From contig DHHV01000152.1 in the NCBI GenBank assembly GCA_002403455.1, positions 4,510 to 11,480 on the forward strand: a stretch of DNA of 6,971 nt, read 5' to 3'. This document shows, one piece after another, positions 1 through 5,756 of this stretch. The notes under the pieces were generated by a model that made no database searches, had not been told where the DNA came from, and worked only from the letters and a program-made list of their open reading frames with translations. This stretch comes from Hyphomonadaceae bacterium UBA4763. GTDB taxonomy: Bacteria > Pseudomonadota > Alphaproteobacteria > Caulobacterales > Aquidulcibacteraceae. Every line of letters begins with the position of its first letter. The stretch's first letter is position 1. A program made the translations under genes and the position numbers.

Positions 1-151
1 GGGTTTCGTTAGAGGTGACCACGAACCGTTTACTCATGATAAGCTGAGCTGCATGGGTGCCGTCGGAATTGCTCCAGCCGTAGGTAACGGATTGCCCGGT
101 GCACTCGTTCTTGTTGAAGCTATTATTGGTTGGGACGATGCTGGCGGTCAT
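1..151 (-). CDS. Possible hypothetical protein, 3' part off the left edge
   Basis: A minus-strand frame is open from an ATG at 151 to the window edge (50 codons seen, no stop). It begins MTASIVPTNNSFNKNEC and continues with a Tyr/Trp/Asn/Ser-rich stretch that reads like real protein. By hand count about 70% of its third codon positions are G or C, well above positions one and two, which favours this strand over the equally open plus-strand frame in the same register. A weak AGGG lies about 6 bases before the ATG. The same frame stays open upstream past 360 without another ATG or GTG. Its nearest part adds three more Cys (contexts TIC, NDC and EDC), so the true start may be further upstream, or this may be a decayed gene. 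I do not recognise the family. Cys and Asn/Ser/Thr content would suit an exported protein, but I see no signal peptide with a proper start. It is divergent from tsaB. Confidence 0.4.
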   Translation of the reverse strand, partial: MTASIVPTNNSFNKNECTGQSVTYGWSNSDGTHAAQLIMSKRFVVTSNET

Positions 152-360
152 TTCCGACCCTGCGCAATCCTCTGGGGCGAGCAAAATGCCCGCGCCGACC
201 GCGGCGTTTGTGGCCGCCGCGCAATCGTTGTCTTCGCGGGTCGTCCGGCAAATCGTTGGCTCGGTTCGGGAAGGCTCGCTCGCGCGCTTTACCGCGGTAG
301 CCGCCCCAAGCGCCGCAACAATGTCTTGACGGGCGCGCGTGGATTGCCCAAGCGCGCCCG
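152..360. other. Intergenic region between the left-edge ORF and tsaB
   Basis: This stretch has no gene I can defend. Several frames are open on both strands, as is usual in GC-rich DNA. A plus-strand GTG at 99 opens a 76-codon frame with a hydrophobic start (HSFLLKLLLVGTMLAV) ending at 329, but it lies antisense to the better-supported minus frame. A TTGACG at 326-331 resembles a -35 box, but 17 bases on there is no convincing -10. The last 31 bases form a perfect inverted repeat against the tsaB start. Confidence 0.4.
330..360 (+). promoter_or_regulatory. GC-only hairpin abutting the tsaB start codon
   Basis: CGGGCGCGC (330-338) and GCGCGCCCG (352-360) are perfect reverse complements, giving a 9-bp all-GC stem with a 13-base loop (339-351). 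The 3' arm ends on the base before the tsaB ATG. No T-run follows on either strand, so it is not a standard terminator. In mRNA it would bury the region where a ribosome binding site should lie, and none is visible. A role in limiting tsaB translation, or as a protein-binding palindrome, is inference. GC-rich DNA can give such repeats by chance, but the exact abutment is notable. Confidence 0.45.
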
Positions 361-1050
361 ATGGGGCTGCTGCTCGCGATCGACACCTGTTTGGAGCAAT
401 GCGCCATCGCTCTGCGCGGCGATGACGGCGTGGTCCACATCAATCGGTTGGAAATCGCGCGCGGCCATGCCGAAGCCCTGCCGGGTCAGGTTCGGACCCT
501 CTTCGCCGCACAAGGCCGAACGCCGGCCGAGATCACCAAAATCGTCGTGACGACCGGACCCGGTTCCTTCACCGGCGTGCGGGTCGGGCTTGCTTATGCG
601 CGCGGCCTAGCGCTCGCCTGCGGCGCGCCCTGTTTGGGGCTGTCGACCTTGCAGGCTTATGCGGACCCGTTGTCGGCAGACGATCCCGACGCCTTGGCGT
701 TCGCCGCCATCCCCGCGCCGATGCAGCAGATTTATCTCGCCGGTTTTCGAGCCGGCGCCAGCGTTGATGCGCCACGCTTATTGGCGCTGGAGGCGGCAAA
801 GACTGAGATCGACATGGCGAACCGGGCAGGGGCCAAGATCATCCTCTGTGGGCCGGCGGCGTTGCAGCTCGATCTAGCCGAACGAGACGGCCTTGCTCTC
901 TTTCCCAAAACGCATATCGATCCTGCGGCGCTGGCGCAGTCCGGGGCGCGTCTTGACCCGGCGCTGGCGAAGCCCGATCCCTGTTATTTGCGCGCGCCTG
1001 ACGCGAAACCGCCTCGACCGCCGTCGCGGCCGCAAGGAGACCCTACATGA
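361..1050 (+). CDS. tsaB: tRNA threonylcarbamoyladenosine biosynthesis protein TsaB
   Basis: TsaB is the non-catalytic ASKHA-fold partner that binds TsaD. With TsaE it supports transfer of the threonylcarbamoyl group (made by TsaC) to A37 of ANN-decoding tRNAs in the cytoplasm. The 229-residue length is normal for the family. The N-terminal strand LLAIDT (4-9) and the family signature VVTTGPGSFTGVRVGLAYA (62-80) are clear. RGHAEALP (34-41) matches the conserved GHS/A-LLP segment, and CYLRAPDAK (208-216) is the usual C-terminal motif, followed by a short Pro-rich tail. ATG 361 is the only usable start: the frame is closed by TAG at 298-300, has no ATG, GTG or TTG in between, and the first strand begins at once. 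No Shine-Dalgarno is visible, and a hairpin abuts the start. It overlaps the downstream SDR by four bases. rimI, its frequent neighbour in alphaproteobacteria, is not next to it. Confidence 0.95.
   Translation: MGLLLAIDTCLEQCAIALRGDDGVVHINRLEIARGHAEALPGQVRTLFAAQGRTPAEITKIVVTTGPGSFTGVRVGLAYARGLALACGAPCLGLSTLQAYADPLSADDPDALAFAAIPAPMQQIYLAGFRAGASVDAPRLLALEAAKTEIDMANRAGAKIILCGPAALQLDLAERDGLALFPKTHIDPAALAQSGARLDPALAKPDPCYLRAPDAKPPRPPSRPQGDPT
1034..1040 (+). promoter_or_regulatory. Ribosome binding site of the first SDR, inside tsaB
   Basis: AAGGAGA lies in the last codons of tsaB, with GGAG seven bases before ATG 1047. It fixes the start of the SDR gene. Together with the ATGA stop/start overlap (1047-1050) it indicates translational coupling with tsaB. 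Confidence 0.8.
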
Positions 1051-1826
1051 CCAGAACTGGCAGAGTCGCAGGCAAAAAGGCTTTGGTGACCGGCGGCGCG
1101 CAAGGCCTTGGCGCGGCGATCGCGCGCATGCTTGCCCGAGAGGGCGCGCAGGTCGCGGTCAGTGATCTCAATGGCCCCGGCGCTGCGGCCATTGCGGCCG
1201 AGATCAATGCCGAACGCCCGGGAACGGCCTTTGCCTTCACCCATGACGTCACCAGCGAGGCGCAATGGAACGCAACGCTTGAAGGCGCGGTCGAGGCGAT
1301 GGGCGGCCTCAGCATTCTCGTCAACAATGCCGGGATCGGCGCGATTGGCACGATCGAGGATGAAACGCTCGACAATTGGCGGCGCGTCATGGCGGTCGAT
1401 GTCGAGTCGGTCTTTTTGGGCTGCAAACTGGCCATGCCGTTTTTGCGCGAGGCCGCGCCCGCTTCGATCGTCAATATCTCCTCGATCGCCGGGATCATCG
1501 CTTCGGGCAATATGGTCGCCTACAACACCGCCAAGGCCGCAGTGCTGATGATGTCCAAATCGGTGGCCCTCCACGCCGCCGCCAGCGCGCCGGGCGTGCG
1601 CTGCAATTCGGTGCATCCCGTTTTTATCAAGACGCCGATCCTTGATCCGTTCATCGCGATGTTTGGCGAGGAAGGCGCGATCGACAAATTGGCGCGGCAA
1701 ATCCCGATGAAACGAATCGGCGAGCCGGATGATGTGGCTTATGCCGTGCTTTATCTCGCGTCGGACGAGTCTAAATTCGTCACCGCGTCCGAACTGAAAA
1801 TCGACGGCGGCATTTCCGCCTACTGA
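1047..1826 (+). CDS. Classical SDR-family NAD(P)-dependent oxidoreductase
   Basis: This is a 259-residue cytoplasmic short-chain dehydrogenase/reductase, full length for the classical type. The Rossmann motif TGGAQGLG is at 15-22. D40 after the second strand (VAVSDLNG) predicts NAD(H) preference. D67 (HDV) contacts adenine, and NNAG is at 93-96. The catalytic Ser is S146 (NISSIAG) and the YxxxK pair is Y159/K163. The C-terminal SELKIDGGISAY is the usual tail of the FabG/glucose-dehydrogenase-like group. The helix-4 position that normally holds the Asn of the N-S-Y-K tetrad reads VMAVDVESVFLG, with D118 in its place. The closest named relatives are probably alcohol, cyclohexanol or hydroxysteroid dehydrogenase-like SDRs; the substrate cannot be read from sequence. 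It overlaps tsaB by ATGA with a strong Shine-Dalgarno, so it is made from the tsaB message. Confidence 0.92.
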   Translation: MTRTGRVAGKKALVTGGAQGLGAAIARMLAREGAQVAVSDLNGPGAAAIAAEINAERPGTAFAFTHDVTSEAQWNATLEGAVEAMGGLSILVNNAGIGAIGTIEDETLDNWRRVMAVDVESVFLGCKLAMPFLREAAPASIVNISSIAGIIASGNMVAYNTAKAAVLMMSKSVALHAAASAPGVRCNSVHPVFIKTPILDPFIAMFGEEGAIDKLARQIPMKRIGEPDDVAYAVLYLASDESKFVTASELKIDGGISAY

Positions 1827-1864
1827 CAGGGCGGCAAAGGCGCGTTTTTCCCCAAAGCTGTTGC

Positions 1865-1881
1865 CGCGCAAGCATTGCGCG
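1865..1881. repeat. 7-bp inverted repeat between the SDR and ATP-grasp genes
   Basis: CGCGCAA (1865-1871), loop GCA, TTGCGCG (1875-1881) is a perfect inverted repeat. No T-run follows on either strand, so it does not look like an intrinsic terminator. The gap 1827-1928 also holds a T5 run (1845-1849) not preceded by a stem. The hairpin covers the alternative TTG start at 1875, which makes that start unlikely. Confidence 0.35.
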
Positions 1882-1928
1882 ATTGGGACCGATCGGGTAA
1901 CCACCGCCGCCTTTGGCGTACCTTGACC

Positions 1929-2855
1929 ATGCTGCCAGAACGATCCAAATCGCATTTGTTTTTGGAATGGGCCAGCACCCAAGTTTTTGGCTTGCTGCCC
2001 TCGGTTCGCCCGATCAACGCGGCGATCTCGCAATTTTATCATTGGCATTTCAACAAGCGCCTCGCCAACCTTGAGACGCCGCAGCATTTCAACGATTTCT
2101 TGATGCGCGAGAAACTCGACCCGCAATCGGGGTCTGCGCTGCGCACACAGCTGACCGACAAGGAATTGGTCAAGAATTTCGTTACCGAGCGCTTAGGCCC
2201 GGGCCATGTCGTGCCGACCTTGGACGTTATTCGCAGCCAGCGCCAATTGCGCGGCGCGGTGTTCCCGACGCCTTGCGTCGTCAAACCGACTCATTCGAGC
2301 CAGGAGGTTTTGTTCCTCAAAGACAGCCAGCCGACACCCCGCGAGCGCCAGGCGCTTCGCTATTGGCTCGGCAAAAGCTATTTCGCCGCCAACCGCGAAC
2401 TCAATTACAAAAATCTCGCGAAAAAACTGATCGTTGAGCCGTGGATCGACAATGGCGGCCAGCCCCTTGAAGACGTCAAGCTGTTATGCTTTCACGGCAG
2501 GCCGAAATTGATCCAGGTCGATCGCGACCGCTTTGACGGCCACCGGCGCGATTATTTCGACATTCGCGGCGCGCTTTTGCCGCTCACGATGCGCAAAGCT
2601 GCGGCCGGGCTGCCCTTTCCGCATCCTGATTTGTTACCGCGCATGGTAGAGGTCGCCAAGGCGCTTTCCGGCGGTTTCCCGTTCCTGCGGGTCGATCTGT
2701 ATGTGGTCGGCGATCAGCTCTTGGTGGGCGAGCTGACCAGCTTCCCGACCAATTGCACGATCCCATTCCGGCCCGACGCCGCCGATCGGCGGATCGCCAG
2801 CCTGTTTGTTGATCCCGATCAGGATATCACGCCCGCCAGTTTTGCGGCGGCTTGA
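1929..2855 (+). CDS. TupA-like ATP-grasp family protein
   Basis: This 308-residue protein fits the TupA-like ATP-grasp family (ATPgrasp_TupA), predicted carboxylate-amine ligases often found in polysaccharide or peptide-polymer loci. In order: TDKELVKNFVTERLG (76-90), PTLDV (96-100), the nucleotide-binding strand PCVVKPTHSS with K119, a RELNYKNLAKKLIVEPWI segment (156-173) with E170, DVKLLCFHGRPKLIQVDRDR (182-201), then FPFLRVDLYVVGDQLLVGELT (250-270), where R254, D256 and E268 are the likely Mg-ATP and catalytic residues. There is no signal peptide or clear membrane segment, so it is probably cytoplasmic. After GELT the usual Gly-containing segment reads SFPTNCTIPF, slightly off the family norm as I recall it. 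ATG 1929 is preferred over TTG 1875, which lies in a hairpin and adds a charged, unconserved leader; no strong Shine-Dalgarno marks either. It sits about 100 bases after the SDR in the same direction. The amino-acid or polymer substrate is unknown. Confidence 0.85.
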   Translation: MLPERSKSHLFLEWASTQVFGLLPSVRPINAAISQFYHWHFNKRLANLETPQHFNDFLMREKLDPQSGSALRTQLTDKELVKNFVTERLGPGHVVPTLDVIRSQRQLRGAVFPTPCVVKPTHSSQEVLFLKDSQPTPRERQALRYWLGKSYFAANRELNYKNLAKKLIVEPWIDNGGQPLEDVKLLCFHGRPKLIQVDRDRFDGHRRDYFDIRGALLPLTMRKAAAGLPFPHPDLLPRMVEVAKALSGGFPFLRVDLYVVGDQLLVGELTSFPTNCTIPFRPDAADRRIASLFVDPDQDITPASFAAA

Positions 2856-2857
2856 TC

Positions 2858-3628
2858 TCAGACCCCGCCAAACACTTGCTTGAGCAGATCGGTGGTGCGC
2901 GCCGCCGGATTGGTTCGAATCGCCGCTTCTTCCTTGCCAATGTAAAAGAACATGCCGTCGAGGGCTTTGCCTACGGCGAAATCCGACAGATTGGCGCTGG
3001 CGTTGGTCGCCAGCGCGCCGGCGCCATAGCGACCCGCCGTGTCTTGCAGCGCCGCAATCGCGCCAGTATTGTCGAGCGCGCCGCTGATCGCCGGACGAAA
3101 AGCCGCCGTTAGCGGTTCGCTTGTCCGCGATTTCAGATATTGAGTGGCGCTGTCTTGTGGGCCTTTGACGATGCCGATGGCGTCTTCAACGCTCATCGTC
3201 GAAATGGCGTTGACGAAGAGGTCCTTGGCGGCGGGGGCGGCTTGCTCTGCCGCCGCGTTCACGCGTTCTTGGACATCATCCAGCGGTTTCGACAGCCCCA
3301 AGGGCTTCAGGCGTTTTTGCGCGCCAGCCAGTGCGCCCGGCAATGGAATTTGGATCGCGGGATCGAGGAAATAGCCGCCAACTTTGGAGACCTGCGCCAC
3401 CACCTTACCGGCTCCCAAGGTCAACGCCTCGCGCATGCCTTTTTCCGCAAGTTCTGCGGTAAGGCCCGTTCCAGCTGCGGCGCCGGCCCCGCCGCCAAAC
3501 ACCTGCCCGAGCAGCCCGCGCTTTTTGCCCTTGCCATTGGCGCTTTGCGCCAAAGCGGGCGCGGCCATGACGATGCTTGACAGCAGGATCAGGCCGATGC
3601 CGGCGCGACGGTCAAAATGAGGGGTCAT
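2858..3628 (-). CDS. DUF4197 domain-containing exported protein
   Basis: This 256-residue protein has a signal peptide: positively charged start (R7, R8), hydrophobic core IGLILLSSIVMAAP (11-24), and a likely cleavage after ALA at 27. A short Lys/Gly linker follows (31-56), and then the DUF4197 domain (about 58-255). The domain shows GMREALTLGAGKVV (64-77), the IPLPGAL motif (94-100), NAAAEQAAPAAKDLF (124-138), AISTMSVEDA (141-150), ATQYLKSRTSEPL (161-173), DGMFFYIGKEEAAIRTNP (224-241) and the closing LLKQVFG. The family's function is unknown; the mature protein should be periplasmic. It has no Cys at all. The start at 3628 is chosen over an open extension to 4033 because of the signal peptide and the GGAG six bases upstream, and because the extension lies antisense to tas. 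The gene ends 2 bases from the ATP-grasp stop (tail to tail) and is divergent from tas. Confidence 0.9.
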   Translation of the reverse strand: MTPHFDRRAGIGLILLSSIVMAAPALAQSANGKGKKRGLLGQVFGGGAGAAAGTGLTAELAEKGMREALTLGAGKVVAQVSKVGGYFLDPAIQIPLPGALAGAQKRLKPLGLSKPLDDVQERVNAAAEQAAPAAKDLFVNAISTMSVEDAIGIVKGPQDSATQYLKSRTSEPLTAAFRPAISGALDNTGAIAALQDTAGRYGAGALATNASANLSDFAVGKALDGMFFYIGKEEAAIRTNPAARTTDLLKQVFGGV

Positions 3629-3731
3629 GGCCAACTCCAAGAACGACGGCGCGATCTGCGCTTGACGCCACCGCACCCAACCTGCACCAGCCGATCCGAT
3701 TGTCAAATCGCACAGCACTAAGGATCGCCTC
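3629..3731. promoter_or_regulatory. Divergent promoter region between DUF4197 gene and tas
   Basis: These 103 bases separate two divergent starts and should hold promoters for both. On the minus strand a perfect TTGACA (plus positions 3701-3706) is a plausible -35 box for the DUF4197 gene, but 16 to 18 bases on I see only AG-rich hexamers poor as a -10. On the plus strand TTGACG (3662-3667) is the only -35-like box, again without a clear -10. AAGGA (3720-3724) is the tas Shine-Dalgarno, seven bases before its ATG. Individual promoter calls are weak; the region call rests on the gene layout. Confidence 0.45.
3635..3638 (-). promoter_or_regulatory. Ribosome binding site deciding the DUF4197 start
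   Basis: CTCC on the plus strand reads GGAG on the minus strand, six bases before ATG 3628. This placement, together with the signal peptide that follows, selects this start over the upstream in-frame ATGs. Confidence 0.7.
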
Positions 3732-4772
3732 ATGGAATTTCGCCCGCTCGGCCGTACTGGCCTGAAAGTGTCCGCCTGTTGCCTTGGCACCATGACCTGG
3801 GGCGAGCAAAACTCCGAGGCCGAAGGCCATGCGCAAATGGACGAAGCCGTCGCGCGCGGCGTCAATTTCTTCGACACCGCCGAATTATACGCGATCCCCC
3901 CGAAGCCAGAGACGCAAGGCTCCACAGAGCGGATTATTGGGTCCTGGTTCGCCAAGACCGGCAAGCGCAGGGAAATCATCCTCGCCACCAAAATCGTTGG
4001 TCGCACCGCGATGGATTGGTTCCGCGACAACAAGGCGCCGGCCCGTCAAACGCGCGCGCAGATTGATTTTGCGGTCGAACGCTCGTTGCGCAATTTGCAG
4101 ACCGATTACATCGATCTGTACCAATTGCATTGGCCCGATCGCCCGATCCCGGTGTTCGGCGGCCATGTCTATAAAGACTATCCGGAAGATTTCGAACCCT
4201 TCGAAGCGATTCTGGAGGCGCTCGATGGGCATATCCGCAAAGGCAATATCCGTTTCATCGGCGTCTCAAATGAGAGTTCCTGGGGCGTCATGCGCTTTCT
4301 GGCCGAGAGCGAGGCGAATGGCCTGCCGCGCATGGCCTCGATCCAGAACGCCTATAATCTCGTCAATCGCACCTTCGAGATTGGCCTTGCCGAGATCGCC
4401 ATGCGCGAACATGTCGGTCTCTTGGCCTATTCGCCGCTGGCGCAAGGCTATTTGTCCGGCAAATATCGGCATGGCGCGCTGCCAAAAGGCTCGCGCAAGG
4501 CGATGTTCAACCGCCTGGGGCGGTATGAAGCGGGGTCGGGCGTACGGATGATCGACGCCTATTGCGATCTGGCCGCACAATTTGATCTGCGCCCGGAGAC
4601 CTTGGCGCTGAAATTCTGCGACACGCGCGCCTTCATGACTGCGACGATCATCGGCGCGACGACGCTCGAGCAATTGCGCATCGACATCGACGCCTTTGAC
4701 GCGCCCTGGACCGAGGACATGGAAAAAGCCGTCACCGCTTTGCATGAAAGCTGCCCCAACCCCTGTCCGTGA
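3732..4772 (+). CDS. tas: NADP(H)-dependent aldo-keto reductase, Tas-like
   Basis: This 346-residue cytoplasmic TIM-barrel oxidoreductase closely follows the E. coli Tas pattern: GTMTWGEQNSEAEGHAQ (19-35), PPKPETQGSTE (56-66), LQTDYIDLYQLHWPDRP (122-138), IRFIGVSNESSWGVMR (173-188), IQNAYNLVNRTFEIGLAE (204-221) and IIGATTLEQL (306-315). The aldo-keto reductase tetrad is complete: D48 and Y53 (FFDTAELY), K87 (ILATKI) and H133 (QLHWP). The barrel end with SPLAQGYLSGKY (234-245) and the GATT-Q segment bind NADPH. It would reduce aldehydes or ketones; the physiological substrate of Tas proteins is not well defined (the E. coli gene can suppress a tyrosine auxotrophy). ATG 3732 has AAGGA seven bases upstream and starts the conserved first strand directly. 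It is divergent from the DUF4197 gene and 68 bases before a co-directional SDR. Cys340 and Cys345 lie in the short tail. Confidence 0.93.
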   Translation: MEFRPLGRTGLKVSACCLGTMTWGEQNSEAEGHAQMDEAVARGVNFFDTAELYAIPPKPETQGSTERIIGSWFAKTGKRREIILATKIVGRTAMDWFRDNKAPARQTRAQIDFAVERSLRNLQTDYIDLYQLHWPDRPIPVFGGHVYKDYPEDFEPFEAILEALDGHIRKGNIRFIGVSNESSWGVMRFLAESEANGLPRMASIQNAYNLVNRTFEIGLAEIAMREHVGLLAYSPLAQGYLSGKYRHGALPKGSRKAMFNRLGRYEAGSGVRMIDAYCDLAAQFDLRPETLALKFCDTRAFMTATIIGATTLEQLRIDIDAFDAPWTEDMEKAVTALHESCPNPCP

Positions 4773-4804
4773 CGCATGGTGGACGGCGCAATTCTTTGTT
4801 TGCT

Positions 4805-4813
4805 AGGAGGTGA
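4805..4813 (+). promoter_or_regulatory. Strong Shine-Dalgarno-like AGGAGGTGA without a start codon at normal distance
   Basis: AGGAGGTGA is fully complementary to the usual 16S rRNA 3' end (TCACCTCCT), but no ATG, GTG or TTG follows within about 12 bases. The next start is ATG 4841, 27 bases further on, which has its own weaker GGAG (4827-4830) at a spacing of 10. A TGA at 4811-4813 closes the SDR frame, so no upstream start is possible there. It may act as a standby ribosome site or be chance. Confidence 0.4.
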
Positions 4814-4840
4814 GCGCACAGAAAACGGAGACCGGCGCCC

Positions 4841-5650
4841 ATGGCGAACGCAGATCGGCCTTTGGCGCTGATAACGGGGGCCTCGGCCGGCATTGGCGAG
4901 GCGTTTGCGCGGGCTTATGCAGCGCGCGGCTTTGATCTGGCGTTGACCGCGCGGCGGATCGACCGGCTGGAGAACCTTGCGGCCGAGCTTGCCCAGCGCC
5001 ACCGCATCGACGTCATGGCGATCCCGGCCGATCTTGCTGATCGCGCGGCGCCGGCCCTCATCCTCGACAGCATTGCGCAAGCCGATCGTTCGATCGACGT
5101 TTTGGTCAACAATGCCGGTTACGGCCTGCCCGGCGATTATGTCGGCACGAGCTGGGCGGACCAGCAGAAATTCCTTGATGTGATGGTGACGGCCGTCTGC
5201 GCGCTTGCCCATCCTTGCGCGATCGACATGAAAAGGCGCGGCAAGGGCGCCATCATCAATATCGCCTCCGTCGCGGGGCTCGTCCCGCCCGGGCCCGGCC
5301 ATACGCTTTATGGCGCGACGAAAGCCCTGGTCGTGCGGTTCTCACAAAGCCTCAACCAGGAATTGGCCGGAACCGGCGTGCATGTGACGGCGGTCTGCCC
5401 AGGGCTGACCTGGACCGAATTTCACGACGTCAACGGCGCCCGCGCCAGCATGGGCAAAATTCCGAATTCGGCCTACCAGACCGCCGAAGCGGTGGTTGAA
5501 GAAGCGCTCGCCGCCAGCGCCGCCAATCGCCCGGTGATCGTCACCGGCAAGCAAAACCGTTTCATCGTTGGGCTGTTGCGGCTAATGCCGGAAGACATGG
5601 CGATGCGCGAAGTCGCCAAGCGCAGCAAGGCTTTCCGTCGCCGGGATTAG
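4841..5650 (+). CDS. DltE-type SDR-family NADP-dependent oxidoreductase
   Basis: This 269-residue short-chain dehydrogenase/reductase belongs to the COG0300 (DltE/YqjQ-like) group. The cofactor motif TGASAGIG is at 12-19. R38 and R39 after the second strand (LTARRIDRL) predict NADP(H). D64 (PADLAD) and NNAG (90-93) follow. The catalytic Ser is probably S143 (INIASVAG), with Y157 and K161 in YGATK, and CPGLTWTEFH (186-195) is the PG-T segment. The Asn usually found in helix 4 is replaced: FLDVMVTAVCALAH (111-124) has Met at the position of the Asn in DVNLTA-like relatives. The C-terminus carries VTGKQNRFIVGLLRLMP (234-250), a short hydrophobic segment typical of this group that may touch the membrane. 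The start is fixed by an in-frame TGA at 4811. It follows tas by 68 bases and is convergent with ftsH. The substrate is unknown. Confidence 0.92.
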   Translation: MANADRPLALITGASAGIGEAFARAYAARGFDLALTARRIDRLENLAAELAQRHRIDVMAIPADLADRAAPALILDSIAQADRSIDVLVNNAGYGLPGDYVGTSWADQQKFLDVMVTAVCALAHPCAIDMKRRGKGAIINIASVAGLVPPGPGHTLYGATKALVVRFSQSLNQELAGTGVHVTAVCPGLTWTEFHDVNGARASMGKIPNSAYQTAEAVVEEALAASAANRPVIVTGKQNRFIVGLLRLMPEDMAMREVAKRSKAFRRRD

Positions 5651-5707
5651 GCGCAGGCAAACGCGGCGTCATGCCTTCGGCAAAGTGCAATAGATAAAAT
5701 GGAAAAT

Positions 5708-5734
5708 GCCCGGCGAGGAGGTCCATCGCCGGGC
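5708..5734 (-). terminator. Rho-independent terminator of ftsH
   Basis: GCCCGGCGA (5708-5716) and TCGCCGGGC (5726-5734) form a perfect 9-bp stem with a 9-base loop. Read on the minus strand, the stem is followed by ATTTTCCATTTTA, a T-rich tail of the intrinsic terminator type, and it begins about 22 bases after the ftsH stop. On the plus strand the bases after the stem (CTAAACC) lack a T-run, so it serves ftsH rather than the SDR. The rest of the gap 5651-5756 shows nothing else clear. Confidence 0.8.
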
Positions 5735-5756
5735 CTAAACCTATGATGACGACCCG

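Noticed and set aside
99..329. 76-codon plus-strand frame from GTG with a signal-peptide-like start
   Set aside because: The hydrophobic start is suggestive, but there is no Shine-Dalgarno, the remainder has no motif, and it opposes the frame with better codon bias.
53..550. 165-codon plus-strand frame across the tsaB start
   Set aside because: It overlaps tsaB in another frame, is the codon-register mirror of the better minus-strand frame on the left, and becomes Arg-rich without a motif.
1806..1820. GGCGG-CATTT-CCGCC hairpin at the end of the first SDR as a terminator
   Set aside because: The stem is only 5 bp, lies within coding sequence, and the nearest T-run is 25 bases away.
1875..1928. 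TTG 1875 as start of the ATP-grasp gene
   Set aside because: It lies in the arm of a perfect hairpin, lacks a ribosome binding site, and adds an 18-residue charged leader not expected in the family.
984..2126. 380-codon minus-strand open frame opposite tsaB, the SDR and the ATP-grasp gene
   Set aside because: It is antisense to strongly supported genes, has an Arg/Asp/Gly/His-rich composition typical of GC-rich shadow frames, and shows no motif.
3629..4033. In-frame 135-codon N-terminal extension of the DUF4197 gene
   Set aside because: It overlaps tas in antisense, is not protein-like, and would bury the clear signal peptide that starts at 3628 behind a good ribosome binding site.
4266..5302. 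Overlapping minus-strand frames opposite tas and the second SDR (159 and 247 codons)
   Set aside because: Both are antisense to genes with complete catalytic motifs and have shadow-like composition.
1047..5650. The two SDRs, ATP-grasp and aldo-keto reductase as one biosynthetic cluster
   Set aside because: They lie in separate units split by a minus-strand gene, have no assembly-line, transport or regulator genes nearby, and no shared substrate can be argued.
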